Of a stretch of 64,000 bases of DNA, positions 14,901 to 26,200 are shown piece after piece. This DNA comes from Balanoglossus misakiensis (taxonomy: Eukaryota > Hemichordata), in contig CM082596.2 in the NCBI GenBank assembly GCA_040954595.2, positions 2,976,001 to 3,040,000 of the forward strand, in the 5' to 3' direction. The number at the start of each line of letters is the position of its first letter. The first letter of the stretch is position 1. The position numbers and the translations under genes were made by a program. The notes beneath the pieces were generated by a model, which had not been told where the DNA came from, searched no databases, and saw only the letters and a list, made by a program, of their open reading frames with translations.

Positions 14901-15110
14901 GTTAGAGTTTCAACAATTCAACAACAGCTAGACTGTCAGGGAAATGCACGAAAGGCTGACTTTTGACACACCTGCAGTTCTATCATGCATAAATGAAAGA
15001 AAAAAAATACTATAAAAATGGAAATGTTACTCACCCCATGGGGCAACCACCAGCACGATGAACAAACATGACACGACTTGCCAAAATGTGCCACACACCC
15101 AGGATCGCAT
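2378..15110 (-). CDS. Nicotinic acetylcholine receptor-type Cys-loop subunit (7 exons, 480 aa)
   Basis: The gene encodes a pentameric ligand-gated cation channel subunit of the plasma membrane. Coding exons in transcript order are 15110-15035, 8731-8592, 8228-8184, 5531-5425, 3776-3574, 3412-3086 and 2922-2378. They sum to 1443 bp with consistent splice phases and end in TAG or an equivalent in-frame stop at 2378. The protein has a signal peptide, an extracellular ligand-binding domain, the Cys-loop C157-C171 with exactly 13 residues between the cysteines, four membrane segments and a cytoplasmic loop of about 130 residues. The M2 segment has Glu -1', Leu 9', Val 13' and Glu 20', as in alpha7. 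Aromatic-box residues of loops A, B and D are present (LYN, GPWQYDG, IWRD). Loop C has no adjacent cysteine pair, so by the usual rule it is a non-alpha type or a divergent alpha. The orthologous subunit class cannot be fixed without a tree. Confidence 0.94.
3086..3412 (-). CDS. Cys-loop receptor exon 6: loop C, M1, M2 and start of M3
   Basis: The exon carries the loop C region (VEYYPDHPGVPYYDVTYTV) with no vicinal cysteines, then RRPVYYIFNLILPC, the start of M1. M2 is framed by SGEKIS and ends in LLLMAETLP. The Glu before the M2 lysine is the cation-selectivity residue. The exon leaves in phase 1 at GTGAGT after IPLI(G). Confidence 0.95.
3574..3776 (-). CDS. Cys-loop receptor exon 5: Cys-loop and loop B
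   Basis: The exon encodes NCQVDATYFPFDHQEC, the signature 15-residue Cys-loop with the central FPFD. It is followed by QMKFGPWQYDG, which holds the loop B Trp. It ends inside the Gly of a likely N-glycosylation site (NGTG). The acceptor is a pyrimidine-rich TTTCAG and the donor is GTAAAT. Confidence 0.95.
5101..5303. repeat. Inverted plus direct repeat cluster in intron 4 of the receptor gene
   Basis: AATTGACGATTTCACAGGGA near 5103 recurs as a near copy near 5283 (direct) and in inverted form at about 5189-5209 (TCCCACTGAAATTGTCGATT). The direct copies stay similar for about 50 bp. A separate short palindrome, CCCTTCTT-AA-AAGAAGGG, sits at 5256-5273. The arrangement looks like a small non-autonomous hairpin element or its fragments. 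Confidence 0.6.
5425..5531 (-). CDS. Cys-loop receptor exon 4: loops D and A
   Basis: The 107-bp exon begins with IWRDELLTWNTTDYG, the loop D region, and ends with IPSDIVWLPEIVLYN, the loop A region with the conserved WxP...LYN. The first Trp corresponds to the binding-site Trp of loop D. The exon enters in phase 0 and leaves in phase 2 at GTAAGT. Confidence 0.94.
8184..8228 (-). CDS. Cys-loop receptor exon 3 (45-bp micro-exon)
   Basis: This 15-codon exon reads DERMQRIKINAWVTL, matching the family motif DExxQ...NxWL. A 45-bp exon at this place is an ancient feature of nicotinic receptor genes. It has strong sites: TTTTCAG on the acceptor side and GTAAGT on the donor side, phase 0 on both ends. 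Confidence 0.93.
8592..8731 (-). CDS. Cys-loop receptor exon 2: N-terminal ligand-binding domain
   Basis: The 140-bp exon (phase 1 in, 0 out) encodes the N-terminal helix and first strands. It includes LLQDLLYDYNPIVRPV, the conserved start of nicotinic receptors, and NTVTNLTMQF with a likely N-glycosylation site. It is flanked by an AG acceptor (minus strand CCATAG) and a GTAAGT donor. Confidence 0.92.
8732..15034 (-). other. Intron 1 of the Cys-loop receptor gene (6.3 kb)
   Basis: This large intron separates the signal-peptide exon from the ligand-binding domain. No coding frame inside it looks real. It holds AT-rich DNA and scattered TAAT-type motifs; nothing further can be assigned. First introns of this size often carry enhancers, but no specific element was identified. 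Confidence 0.7.
15035..15110 (-). CDS. Cys-loop receptor exon 1: start codon and signal peptide
   Basis: The exon starts with ATG at 15110-15108 and encodes 25 residues: a polar start (MRSWVCGTFW), then a hydrophobic run rich in V, L and I, then APW. It ends in phase 1 at a GTGAGT donor. The following 6.3 kb intron joins the split Gly codon to exon 2 in the correct frame. An AG at about 15139 could be a 5' UTR splice acceptor, so the real first exon may lie further upstream. Confidence 0.85.
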
Positions 15111-15909
15111 ACTGCCTTGTCGTCTGCCCGTAGTTTGCCTGGTTGTGGAAACAAGAATGAAAATATTTTCAAATCAGCAGCAGAGATGTGACGCTCTGTG
15201 TGGAATCTCACTGGCATCGATAAGCAGCCTATACAGCTTCCCAAACGAGATGAACTATTGTCGTATTGTCTAAACCTCGCATCTGCCGGTGTAGGTATAC
15301 ACTGCGTGTGATTGTTGAACTAACTGCTAACTGAAAGTGCGCCAACAGTATGCATGTACGTATACCACCCTTCTCTCACAGCTCACGCATGACATGTATA
15401 TGAAGCCATCCTAATTGGGTTTTAAGTTTCGGCAAAAAGAGTGGCAACGCTACAGGAGATACACCGGTAATTCTGGAAAATGTCTTGTTCCATGGACTTA
15501 GACGGCATCTGACTACGTAACAATCGGCAACTGTTTATTCCCACTGTAAGGCTGGACTGTCTTTTATATTTTATATGCCAACAATATTCATTTTACATTT
15601 TCCACATTGTGTGAACATATAGAACTATACAATGGTCATTCAACATGCGTAGAATACGCTTGTGTCAAAACATGTCTATGCAGATTTTCTTTGTTTGTGC
15701 CTTTTGTAGTCAGAGGTCACCAGTGATATTGCGTTGTGAGAAGCGCATACTTTTAGATAAAGGGTTATTGTTTGCCCACATTTTACTTGTCCATGTCACT
15801 ACAAGTGTCCATGTAACAGTTCTTGGAATAACTCAACGTATAATACATTTACACCAAATGAATTATGCATTTTGACAATAAACAGGGTTAAGTCAATACA
15901 TTGGTACGT

Positions 15910-15928
15910 GGGGGGGGGGGGGGGGGGG
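15910..15928. repeat. Poly-G tract (19 bases)
   Basis: An uninterrupted run of 19 G follows TTGGTACGT. Such runs are prone to length change and sequencing error. Confidence 0.9.
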
Positions 15929-18383
15929 ACGTATAAAGCTTTCCGGATTTTCTAAGCTGCTATTGGTCAGTTTGTGAGAATACTATCAAATGTTAGTCTA
16001 TTTTATAGAACGCTATTAACCTAGTCTGTTATAGGTGTCATCAAGTTGCCACACATAGTACAGTTTTATCTCATTCAAGGTAATCAACGTCATTGGGATC
16101 AAGGCGTGTAATTTTATCTGAGCTAAACTTGTCATTTCAATCAAATGCCCATGGTCACTCATTCACACTGTTTTGATGTCAACACTCAGGAAGTCGTGGC
16201 CACTGCAGAAATTGTCTTCTCTGCACCATCTGCCAACATTTAATTCCCCAGAAATTAAATGGTCCTCCCTTACTACTTATGACCGTGGACTAAACTATAG
16301 GGTCTGGGGGATTTTCTACTTGCCCACCCGTACCATATCTCACATGATGCCCGGGTGACATCTATCAAGGAAAGACTCTCCCTAAACACAATGGCATTCG
16401 GCACCAAAGTGTCGTTTCTGAGAGAAGAATGCCAGACGCTCGGGCTATGTCGCTAATTGTCGACTGGTATTTGCCCTTGCCGTTATTACTGTTTTCTTTC
16501 TGAGTGTCCAGCATTTAACACCAAACCTGTTGGATTTGACGGAGGAGTTATGTAATCAAAGTCAGTTCAGATTTAACGGGTTCGGCGATTGCGCGTCACT
16601 TCTGAAATGGACTGTCGCGAAAACTGACAACTCCATAGAGCTACATGGAACTTTGATTGAAAAGCGATATAGTTCTATGGGTATTCATGATCAAAGATCC
16701 GGACACTGCGCGTGAGAAAGTGGCATCCCTGAGAAATTAGCAAGCACACGCAGAAAGTCACACGTTCATATTGGCTCTTGTTAAGTAAACGAAATATTGA
16801 CACTTCTGAAACAACATCCAAAAACGAGAAAGTCAGAAATTCTAGCTTGTTGAACAGAATGGTCACAGTGTCTCATCCAGTAAACTTGACGTCAAAAAGA
16901 CACAAATGGGCCACAAGATAAGACCAAACATTTCTTGGATCGATAAAGGATTAACAGAAATTCTTGAGCAATGTATTTTGCTCAATGTTTAAGTCAATTA
17001 ACGTTTCTCAAGAAAGTTGGGATAGTGACATTAAAATGACATGACGATACCACATCAGAAATGAAACAAAAATGATGAGGATGAATCAAAGAAACTGTTT
17101 TGTTAATAGAAGGCGTACATTCAAAGCCAAGAAATATGATTGAAGGCGCATCACCAAATGATCAGATATCAAGTACGTATTATCAAACTTGATAAATAAC
17201 ACAGGCATATATACGTTATCGTATTGTACTATTAAATTAATGAGTCAATTATGATTGAATCATCCGAGATGAACTACTCACAGAGATTTGCTGGATTGTC
17301 GTCCGTCAGAGTCCAACCAGCTTTGGTCAAACCACGCAAATGATTCTATTAAACAGCTGTAGATACATGTATATGTGATGTGCACTGCCAGTAGGCTGGG
17401 TTTGAAAGGTCACTGACTGCATATGTAGATGAGTAATTACCAATGCATGGTCACATGCGTGTGATGGAGGTTGGACAAAACATCCTCGAAAATCAAAGAC
17501 TTTTGAGTTCACCGTCAATTTGGACAAAGTCGCCTCAAATTTAGCGTTCATCATTCAACACATTAACATGACATTCACGAAACAACGTCTTTTCACAGAA
17601 TGTTAATGAAAATTTCACGGCTACAATAAGGACGACAGAAAGCAAGGGTAACATTAACTACTAGGTCACAGTGTCCCTGCGGAACATGGTGTGGCATGCA
17701 TGTAGTGCTGTTGTTTCATTTACTTTGTAATAGGTGCACATTACCAGGTACAACCTGAGGAATTATTGCTAAGATACAAGTCTACTCTCGCGGAGGGTTT
17801 GATGAGCTAATTATTGAACATTGGTTTAACCTACGACATGAAAATATCCGGACGTACATCAAAACTGGCCATGCTACCACAAAGTTTACTGTTCAGTGTT
17901 ATGAGCCAATCAAAATAGGCCAGAATGAGTAGGGGTCAAACAAAATGTGTCATCATCGTTGATCAAAAATAGCAAGACCGTATTGCAGTACATAACTGAC
18001 CATATGCAGATTATTTTGAGCCGGCCTTGTTTGCTTTTCTTAGAAATCGCTGTTTTTCTGAATATAACTGCGAGGCCTAAAACACCTGCTGATTACTCAA
18101 TCTGAGAACCCAAAATACTAGTAAACATCCTTCAAACCAGTCCATGTATTTACAGAACTCCCAAGTGAACTTGTAAAGCATCCCTGTTTTCATAGCATGA
18201 CCGAATTTGATTTCGTGGGATTTCATTCCCGGTTTCCATAGTGAAGTCAATGACAAAATCCCTGACAACTGTAATTGGACTGTGTAAAAAATATCCACCA
18301 AATTGGTAATTTTATACGCAAGAGAAGACCCATTGTCTCTGAATATACAACATTCCTTCATCTTTTCTACATGTATTAATACG

Positions 18384-18406
18384 CCCCCCCCCCCCCCCCC
18401 CCCCCC
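18384..18406. repeat. Poly-C tract (23 bases) followed by AC repeats
   Basis: An uninterrupted run of 23 C is followed directly by a short (AC) repeat. The apparent poly-Gly reading frame on the minus strand is an artefact of this tract. Confidence 0.9.
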
Positions 18407-20820
18407 ACACACACATAATATCATACCAGTACATGTATATTTTGAAATCAGAATTGCATATCAGGCTTCTTTTTATTAGCCTCCTGACAGGAAAAATGAC
18501 AGATGGAAATCCATTTTCAAGCGACGGCGCGAAGGATGTTATTGAAGGTCAATAAAAATACCATGTATATTCGTAAATATCTGATGACCCCCACGAAACA
18601 ATTTGGACAACAAGGCTAAAAAAATTAACTTTTTTTGTCATTCATATAGTGGAATGATGTATCAGTGGCAACTGGGTCAATTTTGGAAGTGTTAGTTTTT
18701 CATTAAGATATTTTTCCACGCATTATAAATTAATAGTATACATTGAATTGAACAACGCTTTCAAGGGTTGATTGTACACTCCTAATTGACGTTAGCCTGC
18801 TGTGTTCAAATGCAACTTTATTACATATCGCAGCATGAAATCACCATGATTTCAACAGTTGATTTTTTCACTGAAACGTCTGTTTTACACCTGTTTTCTG
18901 TCACGAAGTCTCAAGTTCCCCCAATGCATGCATATAAAAGTCAAAATACCAAGAAATTATACAAGGGGATATGTACAAGAGCCTAACATAAATATTTGCT
19001 CATGGTGGACATAACTTTCTGAATCGTGTAAACATTTGTCTATGGCATGAAAGTCTCAGCGGAATGACAAATTCTATCCTGGCTGCCTTTCATCCGAAAG
19101 CCAGACAGACAAGCGGCAGATTTGATACGTCTTATGTTCACACGTCTCTATGATTGGTTTTGTCGCCCGGAGGCTCCTGGGATAGCTGCGCTGTACAGAT
19201 AGGATCTAGGAAGGCGATGCTTTTACATTTGCCGAGAATCTCCTGTCGATATCAAATCCACATCCCGTCTAAAAATGGATGTTTATAGCCAAGTCTCAAC
19301 AACCACCCAGATTTGATGGATCATCGTGCTCGCAACAAGCCCTGCATCAGATTCGTGCTTCTGCTCTGAATAGCGCACATGGTGAAAGAGATTATTAAAA
19401 TGACATATTGAGAAATTATTTTAATCGGCCCAATGTTTTGTTGGCAGACGGGCGCTCATAGAAAGGTTTTTAGCAGATGAAATATTAACACTTGTGAAAA
19501 CTGTGTCAAAAGGCCCACTTATTTATTATCACCCAGTTAAGAACACAACAAAAGAGAACAATAAATTTGGATTTTCTATAGATTTAAATGGTAAACTAAT
19601 GTTTTTGACATTTCAACTCTCACATACACAATTTCATTTGTCCATTTCAACTGTTATCCAAACATATCAACATATTTTTGGAAGAATAGCACAACGTATT
19701 ATATTTTAACATCACAGAGGTCCAAGATTTCACATAGCAATAAAGTTTTTAATCAACACACAGGCACAGAAAGGCCAGAGCAATCAGCAACGTGAGAAAC
19801 ATCACATCCAATGTCAGCGGTAGTTATTACATTATCAACAATACACCCATTTGCAAATCTCGCAGACATAATTGTGTTCACTGTACAGTGGAAGTATGCA
19901 GTATTCACTCCTGAAATACCATTCTCTGTTGAGGTTTTTGTTTACTCTTTACGCCCTTTAAAAAGAAGGCAAAGACAAACAGTTTACCCACAGAAGGTGA
20001 TGAGGGTAATTAGCTGAACAAGCTTCAAAAGCCCTGAGGCGAGTATAATTGCTTTCTTGTTGTCCTGGTTGTTGGCATTGCTAATTAAATTCACTACTTA
20101 ATTAACGTTCTGAAGCTGTGCAGCATCATTGATGTTTCTGAGCAAACATTATCATCATGTCTGTCCACATGCATATAACAGGCGGGTGTTTTAGGGTTTA
20201 ACTGTCACTCAATTAAAAGCCAATTTCCGTCTGGCCATCATACTGCCAATCGTACATGTACTGAAGACAATCATCAAACTCTTCTCCTGAAAGATTTGGC
20301 TGTTTTGCAAACAATACCAGAACAGTACCCCAAAATGCATTATTGTGTGTGCGAGTTTGGAAGTTTGCCAAGTATGTATGTAGCTATCTAAATGATTCAG
20401 AAACCCTATGTGAAATGGGGTTTTCATGACCCTATTCTGCATTAAATTAAGTTTCCACTTCACAGCAATCAATTAATTAATGTAATACTTCAAGCGAACA
20501 ATAGATATTCAAGTACCTTTGCTTTGAGTTTGCTGGCAAACATATGGAGTGAATTCCATTGTCTCTGCCGTTTTCACGAGCAAAATTTTATAGCCGAGTG
20601 ATTTTGCACAGATTTTAAAGATGAGAGGAATCTATACACAAACATCTGCGAGCAAACTAACAGAGTTTTACTCAATAGAAACTAGATTGGTCATATCTGG
20701 GGGAAACATGAGCAAATTGTATCGTACATTTAATTTAAATTTTCTGACTGTACCTTTCAATCAGTTCCACCAACTTTCAATGTCCACGTTTCCTAATACT
20801 TAAATGCTATTCTGTTTATG

Positions 20821-20821
<1 letters not shown>

Positions 20822-20863
<42 letters not shown>
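20822..20863. repeat. (ATC)14 microsatellite
   Basis: Fourteen uninterrupted ATC units in non-coding DNA. Confidence 0.95.
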
Positions 20864-20864
<1 letters not shown>

Positions 20865-21615
20865 ACAACACCTTTTGCTATGTCAGCTGTCACCTTTTAA
20901 CAAGAGTCTGACCTATCCTTTCAAGTACCGGTACATGCTAATTACTATGCTTTTGGAATGTCTAGACTCCTAGCCTACAGGCATGTAGACAAAAAATAAA
21001 TGTAATCAGCAGGCGCGTCATTACTTTCTATCTTTCTATTTTGATAATCCCTTTAATTCACAGCAACACACAACTTCGTCAAGCGGTAAATTTGTTTTTT
21101 GAACCAAATGTTTGAATCAGTAACACTAGTATTTCGAATTAAGACGTACAGCTTTCTAAATATCGCTGCGACGACCAAGGGCGATAGGTATGAGAGCCTA
21201 ACCGTATTGTTAGAGTTTGTTACCAGTTAAACAGCCGTACATTGACAATGCAAAGCAACTGGTTTCCATCCCTTTTAATAGTCATTGCGCGCTTGAAGCA
21301 ACATAATCAGTGCTCACAAAGCTCAAGTGTAATCGCTTGCGAACGATGCCAGTCAAAAGAGAAGATTGTTCATTGTTTGCAACGTCAGTCATTTTTGTTT
21401 GTGGCAATACGCTTATACACTGTGTACTGAGAAAGCGAAGAAAAAAACAGTGCACATCTTGGTTTAACATTATTCGGCATGGACGCACAATTCATAATCG
21501 TGTGTTGTACGTTTAACAACAAATCTGGTATCGTTCACAAGCGATTGCACTGGACAAACAACAATCAAGCAGCCGGCCGTATCTAAATGAAAAAAAGTAT
21601 GGCACTAATTCCTAC

Positions 21616-21737
21616 CTTGAATGATGATGGAAATATCAGCGTGCTTGTCACGACTGAATGCAACTTCAACTGGTGGGTTAGCAAACACGTGCATTTTAAC
21701 TAGTGGTGGCGCTCTTACTGTCGTTACGACTGGCTGC
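21616..21737 (-). CDS. Possible orphan exon, unrecognised product
   Basis: On the minus strand a pyrimidine-rich CTTACTTCAG acceptor is followed by 122 open bases and an ATTCAAG|GTAGGA donor. The only fully open frame includes the stretch KMHVFANPPVEVAFSRDKH and ends ISIIIQ(G). The codon use looks protein-like, but I recognise no domain and found no partner exons within several kb. It could be a relic, part of an unplaced gene, or chance. Confidence 0.3.
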
Positions 21738-22026
21738 CTGAAGTAAGAAAAGAGTGGAGATGATTTAATTACCACATGTTCATAATAAAATAATGAGAGG
21801 CATGTGATAGAACAATGCAAAATGATATATTTTTGCTTGTGTCGAAGTAAACTGCACCAGTGATGGATGCACCGACATGTTATAGGTGTGAAAATATTTA
21901 GTTGTGTGATTATTTGTGCCGTCACGCAGTTACACCAAAGCAATATGTTCACCGATGATAGCGTGGATCACGTGAACTGATCATAGCTACTAGGATGTCG
22001 ATGCAGAGCGACCTGAGTTTGGATTA

Positions 22027-22120
22027 GACCATTTTCCGAACTCCACGAAGCCCTGCGAGATCTCGCGTGGCCAGACAGATTATACTGGAGGATCCATGAA
22101 ACATAAGACTAACAACACAT
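22027..22120 (+). repeat. Dispersed hairpin repeat, copy 1
   Basis: This copy begins GACCATTTTCCGAACTCCAC and contains CTGCGAGATCTCGCGTGG, then about 60 bp of tail (AGACAGATTATACTGGAGGA). The same order recurs near 24222, 40883 and 44107. The core has inverted CCACGAGA / TCTCGCGTGG arms. Confidence 0.7.
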
Positions 22121-23198
22121 GCCTATTCTGCACATATTATACCTGATTTTTGTTCTCATTTTTTTCAACGAAAGTATACTTTGGCAAAATGAAAATGCGG
22201 ACATTAATTTGAATGGAAGCGTACGAAAGCTCTAATATTGGAGTAAAACCATTCCTATGTGAATTGTCATATTTCGTTTTATTCCCTGACAGAAAATATT
22301 CCTCAAATAATTTTCACTCTTCTTGCCTCAATTTTCTTTGTATAGTGTCAGGTATCTCCAAGAGTTTCAATATTGTACTAAACACTTCATCACGTCATGA
22401 TCAATTATTAAACCTTCATTCGATGAATTGGTTTCATTCTTTTTTGGTAAAAAGGTTTGATCAGCGGAAAATATGTTCAATTTGTGGATTCATTGTAATT
22501 AATTTTATTATTTCATGAACTACGAATTGAGCAGCCCTGTGTGTTTTGTCTGAGCAGATTCTGCAGGTAGATCTTAACTTCGCTCGCTTCAAAAAAGCCT
22601 AAATTCAGAAAGTAGATATTATTCAAATGGCACCAATGGGCAGGTTGTAAAAAATGTCATTTCTAATATTCAGAATGGCCCCAATGTTGTTTTTGTTTTT
22701 ATTTGTCGACATTGTTGCTTCAAGGCATGTCCTCTCAGTCCAGAAACGTCGGATTGTATGAACGAAGCTACAAAAACACTTTGTGAACGAACACCTTTGA
22801 AATTAAGTCTTTAAACATTTATATAATAGTAATCAAGAAATCCCAAGACTTTTATATGACGTCAACTTTCTCCAAAGTAATATCGTGACCATTTCACAAT
22901 TTATCTGAAATATATTCATGCTCTGTTCCATGTCAAACCAGTTCCCTCAATGACTTCCACCTTTTTATCTATTTGTAAACTTTGTCTTTCATAAAGGAAT
23001 TGTTAGTTGGCAAAGTCAGGGGGGAATTGCTAAAAAAAATGTAAAATGAATATTGGCACTTTATTGGCATCGCGGAAGTACATCATTCGCCTTTCTTGTA
23101 CTGGACACAAAGACATCCCGCCATGGGCGATATCTTCCCATTTTCTTCAGTGTGTGATGTGCAGTGTTGGTCATTAGAGCTCTGGAGGTGCTCTGAAG

Positions 23199-23295
23199 AT
23201 GGGGCTGTTCATTGGGATTTCAATGCGAGTGCTGGTTGCTTTAGTGGCCGTGATGACTTTTTGCGCCATCACAAGCGTCGAGTGTCAATCAAATG
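23199..23295 (+). CDS. Adhesion GPCR 1, exon 1: signal peptide
   Basis: ATG at 23199 opens MGLFIGISMRVLVALVAVMT, a clear hydrophobic leader, ending SVECQSN(G) in phase 1 at GTACGT. A second in-frame Met at residue 9 could also serve as start and would leave a shorter but good signal peptide. Confidence 0.8.
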
Positions 23296-26200
23296 GTACG
23301 TAGTTTTTCTTAATTGATCTTTTAATCGATAATTAGCCATTTATATAGACACAATCATTCTTGTATAACCTATTGTTTTTCGTATTCAAAAGTAAACTCT
23401 CTTTTCTATAAATTGGAAGTCACACGCAGGTACAGGTAATAATCTTTGCCCGAAAGTGAAAAATCATAGCAGATACAGCATATCTCGCGTATCTCATATT
23501 TCTCAATTTCTTTCAAAAAAATTCAGACACATATATAAGGAGGAGAAATGCCACAAATTGGGCTAAATCGTTGGCTGCTAAGATTTCAAGAACTGAACTA
23601 GTAAAAATGAAGAACAAGCATTTTATGTTTCTGCAGTGCCAACATTGTTTTGAACTACTTGCAGTCATAAAATGTCAGACAAGTTTATTATAAGTAATCT
23701 ATGCCATTCATTTTAACACACAAGAAACGATTAGAACAGAAATGGATAACATTATTTCTGATTATTTTAGGCTCATACATTTTCATTTGGGCACCAAATT
23801 GCCAAAGACACAAAAACGAACTGTCTGAGTGAAAACTTGGAATAAGTGAACAGCCGTGTAATATTAAAATATTTTTTTGCATTATCAGAGTATAGAGTAT
23901 CATACAATGCGCCTAAAATGCAATTGTTATATCTATTATAGATAAAGTATTAATATATTATACAGTTACTTATTTCATGGATAATACTCTACAGGGGATA
24001 AAATAATTCCCGGAGCATACATCACGATGTTTCAAATTTCAATAAGCAGACCGCTAATCGAAACTGTCTTGAAGATTATCCTTTTACGGATTAAAAATTT
24101 AAAGGCCGAGCACCCATGGCGCCTAAATAAAGGAACTACAAGAAATCAACCACATATAATATTGTAACCATGCCATTCTGAGACATAATATAAACACTGT
24201 AATTTCAATGTGTCAGTTGATCACTTTATGAACTCCACGAGATCCTGCGAGACCTCGCGTGGTTGCGCAGATGACCATTTTCATAAAGAGGGCGTCCTTC
24301 TAGAACATGGCGCTATTTCCAAGCAGATGACGGTATGAGTGGTTTGATTACATTGTAATATATTCCACAGAACTAATGTATTCGCTTGACAACGAAAACA
24401 TGATACACCAGCGAGACGGCATGGAGGGCAATTGGAAGGTGCTGCTCCAAGGCCCTAACGATAAACTGACATCATTGACTACGCTTGAGAGTGGAATGAT
24501 CATTGGCGTAACAGCAGCTGACCATAAAATGGTCACGAGGTCAACTTCAGACCAGAAGTGGAGTTTGCCTGTTGCAGATAGCTGCTGCGTGATAGATGTC
24601 ACAGTCATGGCAGACGGTACGCTTGTCGGTATTAGTACGGACCAACAAATGTGGACACAGCCTGGACTGGTAGGGCCCTGGGACGGCCCGGTGGCCGACA
24701 GTTGCTGCATGACCTCCATATCAGCGACGCCCACAGGCAGGTTTCTTGGCATTGACACACTCGGTGAACTGTGCAAGCGACCAGGCATACTAGGGGTGTG
24801 GTCCTGTGCTATGCTGACAAATGGAAATCTGCCACTACACTTCATCGACGTGTCGGTTGGTGAAGATGGCCAGGTAGTTGCCACCACAGAAGATTGCGAA
24901 GTGCTAAACATTTTGCACAACAATTATGAAAACTGGAGGACGGATATCATCCATCAGAAACATCATAACTGTATACGTGCTACATCGTTTGTCCGATTAG
25001 GTAACTTAAAGTTAATTTATCATTTTAAAGCCCCACGCACGTGCTGCCACATTTCACATGTTTCTTCAACAATAAAATAATTCATATTTTCTCCCATATC
25101 CTTTAAAATTCTCACCATTAAGCCATATTTCTATTGTATTTGCATCAGTTTTTCTCTTGTCAAATCACAGTCGCGTGGAAGTTCAGCGTTGTTACACAGC
25201 TAAAACTGAATATGTAATCTATTAGCATGCATCATCCATCAAATAATGAAAGATGGTTACAAGGTCTTGTGTCGAGTAACTCCATCCAAAGTGGACGTTC
25301 TACCAAAAACAAACAGCAACTTCTATATGAGGAAAACCTCCCTTAACCAACAGCCCCCTCCACTTTTTAACAGATTCAAATCGATTACAACTGTCTGGAA
25401 AAGTTCTGAGATTTGATTCGCCCTCAGTCACATCCCATGTCAAGTTTAATGGTATGGTACCTGATATGCACACAATGTCCATGTGCCTCTGGGTCAAAAT
25501 GGAAGGCGCGGAAGCCGATCAAGCCTATGGCATCATATCATATGCAACTCCGTCAAGCAATGACGAGATAGTCCTGAGATATGCCCACGAGGTTTCTGCT
25601 CAGGACAAGATGCAAGTGTACAAGTGGAATATCGTGGTACGAGGAAAGATGTATGATTTGGTGATGGAAGAACACTCGCCTCAGTGGACGTTCTTGTGTC
25701 TGACGTGGAGCAGTCACGGGACGCCCTTGCTCTTTCTGAACGGGGCACAGAGTGAACTTGAAGGTGACACCAGCCGAGACACCAGCGCCCAGATCGAAGG
25801 CCGCGGCATCCTGGTACTTGGGCAGCTCCAGTACACCTACGGTGGTAGTTTTTGGCCTCAGACGTCATTCGTAGGGGAGCTAACCGAATTCAATCTCTGG
25901 GATCGATCTGTCACCAGCCAAGAAATGGAACGGCTGAGGCTAAATGGTTGTGGAGTCGGTGACAATGATGCCATTGTGTCCTGGGCTAACTCACCATTCG
26001 TAATAAGAGACGTCCAGGAAATCACAGAAAACGATGATCAACGTAACATAAGATGTAAGTGTGCGTCTGTATTTCCGAAACAAAAGTGCACTTAACGACA
26101 ATTCCTAGTCAGATTTTTGCTTGTATTGTGGCCGAGATAGATGGTATGTAAATTGATTGTCACTAAGTCAAGTTTGAGCAAAATAAAAGTAATGAGTATA

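Larger units (their letters stand above)
15111..23198. other. Intergenic region between the Cys-loop receptor and the first adhesion GPCR
   Basis: About 8 kb with no confident gene. It contains a 19-base G run, a 23-base C run, an ATC trinucleotide repeat, one possible minus-strand exon at 21616-21737 and one copy of a hairpin repeat at about 22027. The upstream sequences of both flanking, divergently transcribed genes lie here, so promoters of both are expected. No clear TATA box or initiator was found. Confidence 0.6.

Noticed and set aside
17282-17368. Possible minus-strand exon (AWFDQSWLDSDGRQSSKS) before a GTGAGT donor
   Set aside because: It faintly recalls nicotinic receptor loop D, but the match is too short. 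The complete receptor gene already has this region, and no neighbouring exons were found.
18077-18424. 115-codon minus-strand frame starting with poly-Gly
   Set aside because: The start is made by the 23-base C run, and the rest has no recognisable domain or splice signal.
22213-22518. 101-codon plus-strand frame
   Set aside because: AT-rich, Phe/Ser/Asn-heavy composition typical of random AT-rich DNA; no domain.
24348-24923. 191-codon minus-strand frame
   Set aside because: It lies entirely antisense to the tectonin exon, which has a good frame, domain pattern and splice sites on the plus strand. The minus frame is a shadow.
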